64,000 nt of DNA, from NCBI GenBank assembly GCA_019915015.1, contig JAHBBC010000011.1, forward strand, positions 248,001-312,000, written 5' to 3'. Positions 36,001 through 46,821 of the stretch are shown here, piece after piece. Source of the stretch: Auriscalpium vulgare (Eukaryota > Basidiomycota > Agaricomycetes > Russulales > Auriscalpiaceae). The notes under the pieces are model-generated. The model did no database searches, was not told the origin of the DNA, and worked only from the letters and a program-made list of their open reading frames with translations. Both the position numbers and the translations under genes were made by a program. Within the stretch, counting starts at the first letter, position 1, and every line of letters begins with the position of its first letter.

Positions 36001-36233
36001 TAACCCCGCCCAAATAGCTCCTGCACCCCCGCTTTGTAGCCGTGCTCGGCGACGAGGAGCGTCTGCAGATTCTAACGCTCGAAGAGACGCTAATTCGTAT
36101 CTTGGCATCCGACACCATCGCAGCAGACGATCAGCATACCCCGCGGCTGTACGCCGCTTTCCTCGACAGTTTCCTGAAGAACGTTATGTCGATGTGGATC
36201 ACGCAGCCCCAGTCCGTGCAGACGCAGTCGTAG
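33025..36233 (+). CDS. Zn2Cys6 binuclear-cluster transcription factor with fungal-specific TF domain
   Basis: Fifteen exons (33025-33268, 33321-33616, 33682-33779, 33839-34329, 34378-34489, 34549-34567, 34614-34692, 34745-34955, 35014-35182, 35246-35389, 35447-35519, 35573-35609, 35677-35776, 35837-35962, 36018-36233) give 804 residues in one frame. The zinc cluster spans an intron: GACSRCKRLK joined to MKCVFTNDGNSCSRC and GGHEC, spacing C-x2-C-x6-C-x8-C-x2-C-x6-C. A helical stretch of linker/dimerisation type follows (QREFLLRQIREKNEAISDLL), then an acidic Ser/Asp/Glu region. The fungal_trans domain starts at FFEHINPFLSLLDEA and includes SRYYSQRPGLYKLA, RLAVELNLN and MSLEMGKPPICRDED. Intron 14 begins with GC (AAG|gcaagt). 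It is a nuclear DNA-binding regulator; its targets cannot be inferred. The gene is intact. Confidence 0.93.
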
Positions 36234-37220
36234 CTGGCTGCGAGCACCCGTCTATGGTCCTGCTGGCAGCCCATCTACGTCCGCCTGTGCCCGCGCCGAT
36301 GTGTATTATATTGAGATATCCGCACCCCATGCCCTACTTAGTGTTACTCGTGAATGACTCGTTGGGCCTCGCGATTAATCTGGCTATAATACGTGTATAT
36401 TGAAAGTAGTTTTCCTCGGACATATGATGTTACAGTGTGTATAGTATACATCGTCTCACTGTCATATATCCCATAACCATGCTTGTAATCGAAGATCCAG
36501 CGCCCGCAGAGATGTGGTAACATCCCCGCGTGCAACGGGGTACATGACTGGTCCTAGTTACTCATTGTTCAAACGAGGACTATCAAAACACCGGAGCTGG
36601 CCTCCCTTCAGAGACGGAATCACAGTCGATACCACTTCGATACCATGCACGGATGAACGTCAATATCAGTGTGCTGATCGTGGACCCGACCATTCGTTGC
36701 CAAGGCACAATATGAGCGAGTCTGACGATCGTGTTTGCAGATCCAATCGTGCCGCGTATGGCCTCGAAAAGAGGACTCCTCCGATCACGGAGGTACACTA
36801 GCAATATCCTTGCAATATCCCGTCTGTTCGGGAAAGAGGGCTGCGGCACTACCTATCAAGGCCGTCCTGACTCTCGAGCTAGACTGATGGTGCTGTGTAT
36901 TGGAGCAGGCTGAGGCATCTTGCCGTCTGTATGAAGGCCAATCCTATTCGGCCAGTGAATGTATTTGCGGAAGTGTGGGATATCCCATGTGATAGGGGCC
37001 CTCGGGATAGGATACACGCTACGCCGCGTGCTTCCATACAGCCAGCCTCTACACATGCACCGGTCGCCTGACCGCCGAACGTAAGGCCCAAGGGGCTGGA
37101 CGCTGAGCGCTGAACTTTGAACGTTCAGCCGCGCCTTACAATAGCCACATGCTTGTTAAGGGAGCAGCTGCACATCGGAGAAGGCTACTTCTCACTCACT
37201 ATCGTGAACGACGACACGAC
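36234..37220. other. Intergenic between two convergent genes
   Basis: Low-complexity AT-rich patches (around 36400-36450) and short frames only. No gene was supported. Confidence 0.45.
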
Positions 37221-39343
37221 TCACGAATCTAGACCAGACCGCTCATAATCGATGGGGACATCCTTTCTCTCCATCCACATCGCATCCTCGGTCCCTAGGT
37301 CGACGCCCGTCCCGCAGTCCAGTCGCCGACGAACCGGGAGCTCTTTCAGTTCGATGACTGACCCCGTAGGCCCCGAGCGAACGACGACGTAGTGCTCCCC
37401 GTGCCAGCCGACGAAGTCGATGGTCGGCAGCGTGACCGCGATTTGCCGGGCATGGGACAGCCAGACGTCCGTTTGCACCTGAAACTCCTTGTCTGACATG
37501 AGGGATGGCTGCGGCCGGCGTTTTGATGCGCCATTGAAGTGTAGCATCGAGAGAGAGGTAAAGCGGCCGAACGCAAGGGCATATTCATGCTAGAATCACG
37601 GCGAGCACGTCAGCCATAGACAATTATGAGGTAGAGGATAGAGACCAATGGTTTATCCCAGGCAACAGTTGAAAGGTGCACGGCGACCATTTCCCTGGGT
37701 ATGGTTCGCGCCAATGCGTCGATGGCCTTCTCCGTCACATTGGATATCTTGACCCGGAGAACCCGCAGCCCGGTCAGCTCCGGAAGCACACCTAAAACCA
37801 GCTCGTATGGACACCCGCCGAGATCTAGTCGGCGGAGCATGTAACGCCGTCGCAGAAATACTACAACAGCCTCGTAGAGAGCGATGTCGTCGTCGTGGCC
37901 AACTAGTGCAAGCCGGAACACCTCAAGACACGGCAAAAACGTATGGCGCCCGTCAAGCACATGGTCGCTGCCGAACACGACCGCGGCGGCGCCGGGCATG
38001 TCGAGTGTGCCGTGGAGGGTGAGACTGACGAGGCGGTGGGCGTGCGCGACGCGAGCGAGCACGAGGTGTGAGATACGCGTGTCAACCAGCTCGAGGTGCG
38101 TGAGGTTCTGGATGGTCGAGGATTGGAACGCGCTGTCCCACGAGTGCGTGCGCGCGAGGTACGCGCCGAGCGTGAGGTGTGTGAGCGTGTGCGCGTTGTT
38201 GTCCAGGACCGTGCGCACCTCGCCCATGTCCGCGAAGCCGTCGTCATCCTCCGCGCGCAGAGTGAAGCGCCGCAGGGACGTGAACGCGGACACACCAACC
38301 GCGTCGAAGTGCCAGCCGCTGCAACGAGGTCGTGTCAGCGCGTGTGAGTGGGGCGACGGGGTAAGGAACGCACACGAGGCCGAGGCGGTCAAGCTTTGAG
38401 TGGCTGCGGAGAAGGACCTGCACCATGTCCGCCTGCAGTTCCGGGTAGCCAATCCACTCGAATTCCCGCAGAGCCTTGAACTCGGGCAGCACGGTCCGGA
38501 AGATACCTGTCTCTCTGTGAGCGAACATCGCGTGATGCAGACGAGTGTGCCTACGTGACATGAGATCGAGCACGTCGCCTCCTTCGTACGCCCAGTGTAC
38601 CCGAAGCGACAAGATATGCCGCGCAAAGGCAGGGTCCGACTTGACTCTGTCGAAGACATCCATACTGCGATGCATATTTTCCTGGTCCTCGCCGAGATAC
38701 AGATCCACAGTTCGGAAGATATTGCGCAGAGCGATGTCTCGGTAGAATGATGACACGAACAGCCATGTACGGAGGAAATACCGCGGGATGTAGCCGGCGA
38801 TACGGTCCCATATCTCCGGAGGTGCACGTTGCGAGGCGGGTAGCTCGGGAAAGTGCATCTACGGGACATTGTATGAGGATAGATTGTCTGATACGGAATG
38901 CAATGAAGACGCACTGGTTGGTAACGGCGGTGGATATGGCGAGCTTCTCGATTGGAGGGGTCTAACGTTGCAGCTGCTTGTAAGTCTGAAGGGTAGTGAG
39001 CAAGTGCGCGTATAAAGAACCAAATTAACGCGCCGTTCTCTGCCTGGAGTCTCAAGCGATGACTGGCTTCCTTCCTCGCCTTTCCGCGGACGAGCAAGGC
39101 TCTCGCAATGTCGGCTTTGGGTAGGCCGGGTGTCCTCAAGTACACGTCGAGGTACGACTCAACCTCGTGGCCATACCTTATCACTGTCACCAGAAATTCT
39201 CAACAAATATAGCACAGCACTCACTGGCCAGCCTGGAGCAGACGCAGGGCGTGGTCCAACAGAAGTTGGGCTTTGCTCGCTGTCGGCAAAGACCCCACTG
39301 CGGAGAGGACGGTCGCGGTTAGTTCATCTGCGCTGGCAGACAT
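37221..39343 (-). CDS. F-box / LRR protein with N-terminal helical region
   Basis: Exons 39343-39225, 39176-39064, 38985-38915, 38858-38374, 38318-37646 and 37589-37221 give 609 residues. The boundary between exons 2 and 3 can be skipped without breaking frame (a 78-nt intron), so that junction is uncertain. The N-terminal part (KAQLLLDHALRLLQAGQ, ESYLDVYLRTPGLPKADIAR, LQAAATLDPSNREA) looks TPR-like. The F-box-like part is APPEIWDRIAGYIPRYFLRT. The rest is a leucine-rich repeat series (LTHLELVDTRISHLV, LRRLDLGGCPYELVLGVLPE) ending in MERKDVPIDYERSGLDS. The expected role is substrate recognition for SCF ubiquitin ligase. The start at MSASADELTATVL includes the first exon. Confidence 0.85.
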
Positions 39344-41113
39344 AGGACACTATGTTGTCGACGACAAGGAAGGTGACGACGTGTGGGATGTCCAGGCGGG
39401 TACGCGCATCGGAGGTCGCACACTTATTGCCCACGGTAAGTACGCGATTGCTCCCACCCTCGTGCCTGGGAAAGGCGGACGCGATAGAAAGGAGCGCAAT
39501 GAACCGAACGTTAAAATGAAGGATTGTTTGAGCACCAGTGGAGGAGACTGGACGACTGTCACTCAGCGACTCGGAGGAGGTTAAAACTTGCCAATCATAA
39601 TGATTATCTACAAGCCAGCCTCGGCTGATTACTAATACAGCTGTAGTAGATAATGGGGTGGCGAAGCCTACTGGTGCTTGCTGACAGTATCCTTCCTTTG
39701 AGGCCGTACCCGATCGTCGGCGGGAACAAGAACTTGCCGTGAGGGAGGGCGAGCACCGGTTACACTGTACATAACGCCAAGTAGCCTGAGACAGATATTC
39801 AGGCTAATTCGGATTTTTTCCTCGATTCCATGACGTGATGCTGCTGAGATCACAGCGACTCGATAATTACCGTAACATAGAATCGGTGAACTGTTGCTTG
39901 AGTAAAGTTTGCAGAGTACTCCTACCGGCAGGAGTCGCCGCAGGAGGCCGGGGCCCCTCACTCCTTCTGTCCTTCCAACAACCTCTGCTTCGCATCGCCC
40001 GACAATGTCGGCTAGTCACTCGCTCTGTGTCTGGATGACGATTAGGCCCGTCAGTTTTTAAATGGATGTCAAGCGACAGTTCATGCGCATCTAGCACACT
40101 TTTGAGGCAAGCCTTCAAGTCGCCTTCGTCGTCGGGCCTTCGAACGGGATTGGTTGTCAGACGAGGGAGTACAAGGTGGGCCCGGTACGTTGCGAGTTGG
40201 TTCTCTCAGATTCCTGCCAGCCACTATCGCCCAGCGACCATTTCGCGCAGAGCGGCACACCGTCCTCTGAGGTATGCGTCCGGTTCACCAGGAATTGCTG
40301 CTCACATTCTCTCCGTGGACTTAGTTAACCGCCTCACGCGCGCCCAGAATCTTCGACCTTACTCACACCGAACCATACAGCACATCCTTACACGGCGCGC
40401 GGCACTATGCTAGTTTCGGCTGCCGCACTGAACGCCAGCCCGCACGGGCTTACCTCCGGCGTATTGTCACGACGCCCCCTCTATTGCCGTCCCCGATGCA
40501 CAACTCCCGGTGAACGGAGGCTATGATTTCGTCACTCATTTGCTTGTACCTTTCAGCCCACTTGGCGACTCCTGGTGTCAACCTGATGGAGCTCGCCCGA
40601 TCACCCTGCAGCGGAACCCTCACGTCCGTGACGACTTTAAGAAAACCTTGATGAGATCGGGGTATACTTGAGTATCGTCTGGCATGTGAGACTGCAGCTG
40701 ACCGGGGTCTCACAACGTCTTGCCTTGGGCAGGTGCAATGGTTGGGCGCTGCCAGTGGAGCTCCTTGTCATACATCGGTTGTGGACACGCAGAACACGCG
40801 TGGCAGATGCCGTCTCCATCAGGCTCCTTGGACCTTCCGTGCCATTGTCCCCTTCAATAGAGAGTTCTGACATTCCCGCCTGCGAGGATTGAATTGCCGT
40901 GGCTTGAATATGAGTCAGGGGCCGTATATCATAGCGCAGCGGCCCGATGACGAAAGTAAGCCGAAGTGGGATAAGTAAACGTGTAATGACAGTGCAGGCG
41001 CCGACGGTCGTGCGCGGCGCTGCTGCCACCAAACATTCTTGTTCTCCACTGCCGCCGCCACACCCATTCCCCTCTCTTTCCCCATAACCACCACCACTCA
41101 CGTCCTATAGCCC
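39344..41113. other. Divergent intergenic region with minus-strand coding-like remnants
   Basis: This is the shared upstream region of the F-box gene (minus) and the acyl-CoA synthetase gene (plus). On the minus strand two stretches look protein-coding: about 40703-40450 (TDVRVPLQGDRASSIRLTPG, then VAKWAERYKQMSDEIIASVH) and about 40190-40030 (LVLPRLTTNPVRRPDDEG, LKSVLDAHELSLDIHL). They are separated by frames with stops. No family was recognised and no complete gene can be built. Confidence 0.35.
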
Positions 41114-43402
41114 ATGTCTCAATTCAGACAGGGCCAGATCGGTTACTTTGGCAAGGGCTCTGTATACGTCGGCCCTGAGGCCAAGGAGGGCGAGTCGCGG
41201 ATACGGCGCCTCGCCATAACCGCCGACAGGCTCGTCACCCAGCCGTCCGAGAGCATTCATACCGTCTATGACGTCCTCGACTACGCCGCACGCACACATG
41301 GGACACGCGAAGCCCTGGGTTACCGTGATGTCGTCGACATTATCGAGGAGCAGAAGGAGGTTAAGAAGAACGTCGGCGGCAAGGAGGTCACTGAGACCAA
41401 GACGTGGAAGTACTTCCAGCTCAGCGACTACACGTACATCTCCTTCATCGATTTCAAGACCATTGTCTCAGAAGTCGCGCGGGGGTTGCTTGAACTCGGC
41501 ATCGAGAAGAACGAGGTCTTGAACCTGTACGCACAGACCAGGTACGCGCATCCTCCTCCCCCTATTAGCGATATTTACGCCCTCTCCGCTTCAGTCCGAG
41601 CTGGCAATTCGTCTCGCACGCTTGCGCGAGCATCTCGGTCACCGTCGCCACCGCCTACGACACGCTCGGCGAGGAGGGCCTGCAACACTCACTTGAAGAA
41701 CCATCCTGCCCCGCTGTATTTACCAATGGGGAGCTCCTGCCCACGCTCGCGAGCGTCATCGGCAACGTGCCGACCGTCCGTGTCATCATATACGATGGCA
41801 AGGCGAAACAAGCCACGATTGACACCATCAAGGAGAAGCGCGCCGGCGTCCGTGTGCTCTCGCTCGACGAGGTGCGCGAGCTCGGCCGCAGCAAACCTCT
41901 CGAACTCGCCACCAGTCGCCTTCCCTCCCCGGATGACGTCGCCTGCATCATGTACACGAGTGGCACCACTGGGCCTCCGAAGGGCGTCATCATCAAGCAT
42001 TCAAATCTGGTTGCCGCCATTGGCGCCGTATTGACCCTGTTCGGCCCCCATCTCAAGGCGGGTGACACCTTCCTTGCATTCCTCCCGCTTGCGCACATCC
42101 TTGAATACGTCGTCGAGCTGTGCTTTGTGTACGTCGGCATTACCTCTGGCTATGGCCGCGTCAAGACGCTCACGGACCAGTCCGTGCGCAACTGCGTGGG
42201 CGACATCAAGGCGTTCCGCCCGACCATCATGGTCGGCGTTCCCGCCGTCTGGGAGCTGATCCGCAAGGGCATCCTCGCCCAGGTCAACGCCGGTAGCGCA
42301 CTTACGAGGTCCGTCTTCAATGGCTCACTGAGCATCAAGAAGGCGAACGTGCCTGTGCTTAAGGGCATCGTCGATACGGCTGTCTTCACCAAGATCAAGG
42401 CTGCCACTAGAGGAAGGCTGCGCCTCACGCTGTCGGGTGGCGCCGCTCTGAGCAAAGAAACTCAGGAATTCTTGACTCTCGCGCTGGTCACCGTTCTCCA
42501 AGGTATGTCGTGTGGCATCTTCCACCACGCGCTCTATTTGTTGACAGCTTGAAGGTTACGGCATGACCGAGTCGTGCGGCATGTGCGCAATCCTCCCGCC
42601 AGAGGTGATGCAATATGGTTCGGTCGGCTTGCCCTCGCCCGCCGTTGAGATCAAGCTTCTTGACGTCCCCGAAGCGGGCTATCGCGCGACAAACGAGCCC
42701 CCACAAGGCGAGGTGTGTATTCGCGGGCCTGCCGTCACGGGTGGATACTACAAGCGCGACGACCTCAACAACGACCCGACGATCTTCACGCCGGACGGGT
42801 GGCTGCGTACTGGGGACGTAGCGCAGTGGAACAAGGATGGCACGCTCTCGCTTATCGACCGGTTTGTCACGTTCTTCGCCTTGTTTTCTTTCACCACGCT
42901 CACTGCCCGCCTCCCAGCATCAAGAACCTAGTCAAGCTGCAAGGCGGCGAGTACATCGCGCTTGAGCGCCTCGAGGCGACCTACAAGTCATGCAACTTTG
43001 TGTCGAACATTTGCGTGCACGCGACGCCCGACGCGAAGCAGCCCATCGCGGTCATCTTCCCGCACGATCACCACCTGCGCGCGGGCATCCAGAGCCTAAA
43101 CGGCGTCGATGCGAACGCGGACCTCGCAACGCTGTGCCGGGACCCGCGCGTGCAGGAGTTTGTGCTGAAGGACTGCAACGCGGGCGGCAAGAAGAGCGGG
43201 TTTAAGTCGATGGAGATGTTGCAGGCCGTCATCCTCACGCACGAGGAGTGGACGCCCGAGAGCGGGCTCGTGACGGCTGCGCAGAAGGTGCAGCGAAAGA
43301 AGATTGCGGAGAAGTTCGAAAAGGAGATCAAGGTGAGTAGTATGCGCTTTCGATCGGGCGGGTGCTGACGAGTCAACGTAGGATGCGTACAAGAATCAGT
43401 GA
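41114..43402 (+). CDS. Long-chain acyl-CoA synthetase (Faa-type AMP-forming ligase)
   Basis: Activates long-chain fatty acids to acyl-CoA through an acyl-adenylate, feeding lipid synthesis and beta-oxidation. Exons 41114-41541, 41595-42502, 42555-42861, 42918-43332 and 43382-43402 give 692 residues, close to yeast Faa1/Faa4. The P-loop is YTSGTTGPPKGVIIKH. Further motifs are FLPLAHILEY, the A5 motif GYGMTESCG (spanning intron 2), RTGDVAQW with the DGTLSLIDR loop, and IKNLVKLQGGEYIALERLE, the fatty-acyl-CoA synthetase signature with its lysines. The last coding exon is only 21 nt (DAYKNQ). The gene is intact. Confidence 0.93.
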
Positions 43403-44317
43403 TCGCGTAGCGGACGCATTGGACTCTATCTTCTTCATTTGCTTCAGTGTACTAGTACTTATCTTTCTTCTCCATAATATCCGCCTCGTCTTTCTCCTCA
43501 ATGCCTGCTGACGGTGTGTGCGTCAACGCACTTACCAGCTGTGCAATGAGTCATCCCAATGCATGGGTGAGCGAAAGTAATGTTTCCACTACCTCTGACC
43601 CTGAGCTCATCGCCTAGTCGCGATACAATACGTACTATGTCCTTACATGTAGCACACAGCCGCGCGACCCGCCGGCGCCGTGGCCGGACATGCACATTGC
43701 AGTACTTCAACTTGGCGCGGTCACCTGTGAGTAGTGCGTAGCACGTGGCCCGTATGTTCGAAGCCCGGGCTTCTCTCCAAACTAGTATTTGGGGAGATCC
43801 TCCGAAGCGTTCTGCGAAGGTTCACTCAGGCCGGGCTGCGGCAGGCAATCTAATTCTGATCCTGACGCGTACATGGTCGGAGTGCGTCCTCTCCGGGATG
43901 ATCCTGCCTCTAGTAAGTCCTTGTGGCGACGCTGGTCTGTAGTGCTACTAGATGCTGACCTTGCTATGTGTCCAGTGTTCTACTCGCAGGACGAGCTCTT
44001 CTAATTGGCAGTACTAATGTCGCAGACGGTCATCGCAATGTCCCCGTATCATGACGTGCGGTGCTTCTGTCTCACTATAGCCGCAATTTTTGATCTCCAC
44101 AGGTATGCGCGGTCTGGAGCAAGGGTCTTGTGCTCCTTCGTGCGTATTCTCCGCACGGACGACCCTCGGCTAAACATGTACGATGGCACACGCACCACTC
44201 GAGATGCGCTGGCAAGTCTTCTGTCAACTCGGTCATGGGACTGCTGGTGGACCATGGCGCCGCGGTATTTATATGTGCAATGCACGCAATTGTGCGCTCC
44301 CGCACCCAATCCTCACC
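43403..44317. other. Intergenic, promoter of the secreted esterase
   Basis: No coding sequence was recognised. The right end carries the TATA-like element listed separately. Confidence 0.45.
44266..44273 (+). promoter_or_regulatory. TATA-like box of the secreted esterase gene
   Basis: TATTTATA about 45 bases before the start codon at 44318. Confidence 0.5.
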
Positions 44318-46027
44318 ATGACGGGTACCACACTATCTTTCGCCTGCCTGCTGCTGCTCATGCCTCCGATGCTTGGCGCGGCTGCTGCTGCAGGGCCCTT
44401 GATTCGAAATGACAACCCGCTTATCTACTACCACGGCCGTTGGGATGCTTCGCCCAGCACATGGTGGTGAGTGTTCCTTCTCGTGCTCGGCGGCTCGTGC
44501 TCGTAGGCTGACCTTGCCTTGCGGCGATTTAGGGAAGGCTCCGGTTTTAAGCTCCACGTTGACGGACTGTCCTCGCTGGTTCTGAACCTCGGCAATCATA
44601 CGACCGAGCCCTTTGTGCAGTTGGGAGTGTCAGTCAACTACGGTCCGTTCAACACGGTCAATGCCTCGTTGGGGGCGAATGAAATACCCATCGAATCTTC
44701 GGCTCTAACGAAGGGGGGCCCGACGGTGGTCCGAATCAACTCCGTGGGATGGCAGGACAACAACTTAAATTTGGAGTCCATCGTACTGAATGCGGTGCGT
44801 ACTCGCCATTCACTTGTCGTAGTTCGCGGTACAGATCTTACACTATACATTAATTAGGGCGCCAAGCTCGTTCCGTACGTCCCGTCAAAGTTGGCATTCC
44901 AGTTCATTGGCGACTCTTTGTCTGCGGTAAGCACAATCTATGTTGGGCAGAATCGTGTGTAGAGTTGAGCAGGGGGTTGGGCCTGGTTCGCAGGGCCAAT
45001 TTCTTCCCCAGGGCGTTGATCAGGCATGGCCTTTCCTGACTGGCGAAGCGTTCAAGGCGGAGCATGTCATCACTGCGCAACCGGGTGCAGCGCTGACTGT
45101 ATGTATTACGAAGACCAGATGACTGACCCGTGAAGTGCTGACGCTTGCTGCGTCTTGTTCTAGGATATTTTGTCGTACGGTAATGTTCACGGTGTTTCCT
45201 ATCAGTTCTTCAAGGTTAGTCCGATATCCCGTCTTTCTTCGGCGAACTTGCTCATCGAATGGGCAGACGGAAGACACGGGCTACTACTATACCGCGGACC
45301 ATAACTTCACCACGCCTTGGAACTTCAGAAAAGACGTACCTGCGCCAACTCACGTAGTCATCCACATCGGGTGAGTTCCCCGGAGGTTTCTGAAAATCAG
45401 GGAGTTAACCACGTGTACGATCATAGTGCGAACGATTCGGCGCAGAATGTAACCGCGGATGCTTTCGTCGATGTACGATGGCTGCTCCCTGGTGTCATGC
45501 ACGTCGCTAAAATCACTACTCTAGACGTATCTGAAATTCGTGGCTCGCCTCCGAACGATCTATACGCATCAGCCCATTTTTGTTTTCACTCCGGTAAGCC
45601 AACAAAAAAAAAAGCACATTGCGCTAGGCATTATTTGAGCATGCCGCCACAAATCCAGTGGGGCTGGCCACAAGCCGATGGGCCAAACAGCTATTACTAC
45701 CCTGGTAGCTATCCGAAGATTGTGGAGTCTCGGTAGGGATTCACGCTCTCACCTTAGCGGTGGGCGATTCACCGTGTCCAATTACAGGCGGGCTCTCGGC
45801 GACCATCAAGTCTTTCTGGTGAATACGACTGGCTGGGTCACCTACGATGACGTCTTCCCCGAGTACGCCATTCGCGCCTATGCTTGGAGATAGACACACT
45901 GACAGGAATTCGATTCAGTAATACCCACCCAGATGTCGATGGTCATCAGAAGATTGCTGGGCTATTCGAGAGCTGGCTCAAGGATTGGGGTCTCCAGCCG
46001 GAGAGTAAGTGGGCGACACCGGCCTAG
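44318..46027 (+). CDS. Secreted SGNH/GDSL-type esterase (carbohydrate esterase 2-like)
   Basis: Eleven exons (44318-44466, 44533-44794, 44858-44926, 44994-45098, 45164-45214, 45267-45370, 45427-45472, 45525-45593, 45659-45732, 45788-45862, 45919-46027) give 370 residues. A signal peptide is evident (FACLLLLMPPMLGAAAAAG). An N-terminal beta-rich part (IYYHGRWDAS to LNLESIVLNA) resembles the jelly-roll that precedes the esterase domain in CE2 enzymes. The catalytic Ser lies in FIGDSLSAG, and the Asp/His pair in THPDVDGHQKIA. HVVIHIGANDSAQ provides the Gly/Asn oxyanion residues, with ANDS in place of the usual GTND. Removal of acetyl groups from plant polysaccharides is the family role and fits wood or litter decay, but the substrate is inferred. 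Confidence 0.88.
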
Positions 46028-46821
46028 AAAAGGCGCTTCGACAGTGTTTGCGATACGTTGATTTCGTGTGTAACGCCGACACGACGGAACGAATTGTGCT
46101 GCTGCAGTTCAGAATTCTGCACGCGTGCTCGAGTTCTGGTTATGCGACTTTGGTCACACATGCGCTTGTCGAGGGCCGCGATGATGCAAGTCTATGAAAT
46201 ATGATCAGAAACATCGATCGGGGTCATGTCCAGGGTGCATCTCCGGGAACGTAAGCGTCTGGCTGTTCTTCCTGGCTGTGACCACAGGAACGCAGCCTGT
46301 CCTACACAACGGATATGTCCAAGGTGGACGACTCGAGGGCCAACGTTGTGAACACATTATGGGTTTTCTGTATGTTGCACAGATGCGGAGTGAGGTAACC
46401 ATTCGTCGAAACTTCCTGTAAGATATAGTAGTACCGTAGCTTGACAGAGGTTAGGTGCTCGAGAGAACGCCGGTCCGGTCGGGTGAGGCGGCGCACGTCT
46501 GTGATATTGTGTCTTCACAAGTGGGCCTGTGCCATGGGAAGTTTGTTCGACAGGACCTCCACGGTCGGCAACTGAAGGTCGCCTGCGCATAATAAGGAAT
46601 CACTTCCTTCATAGTCGGAATCGACGCCAGTCTCGGCCCGGAATTGCCGCTAGTTTTCATCACGTCAGCACTTTGGTAAGCAGTTGAGCAGCAGCAAACT
46701 TCAAGAATTCTGCTTCATCATCTCGACCAGCACTTAGCGAGATTTTTGGTGAGTTCAAATGGCGTGACGTCGCGGGCAACAGTTATAGCAGCTCGCTTTA
46801 CTGACTGCATTTCTGTAAGAC
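46028..46821. other. Intergenic, nothing recognised
   Basis: Short overlapping frames on both strands without motifs. Confidence 0.4.

Noticed and set aside
38251..38858. F-box gene starting at the ATG at 38858
   Set aside because: Upstream exons join this codon in phase through a gtgcgt...cgtag intron and extend the protein with family-like sequence.
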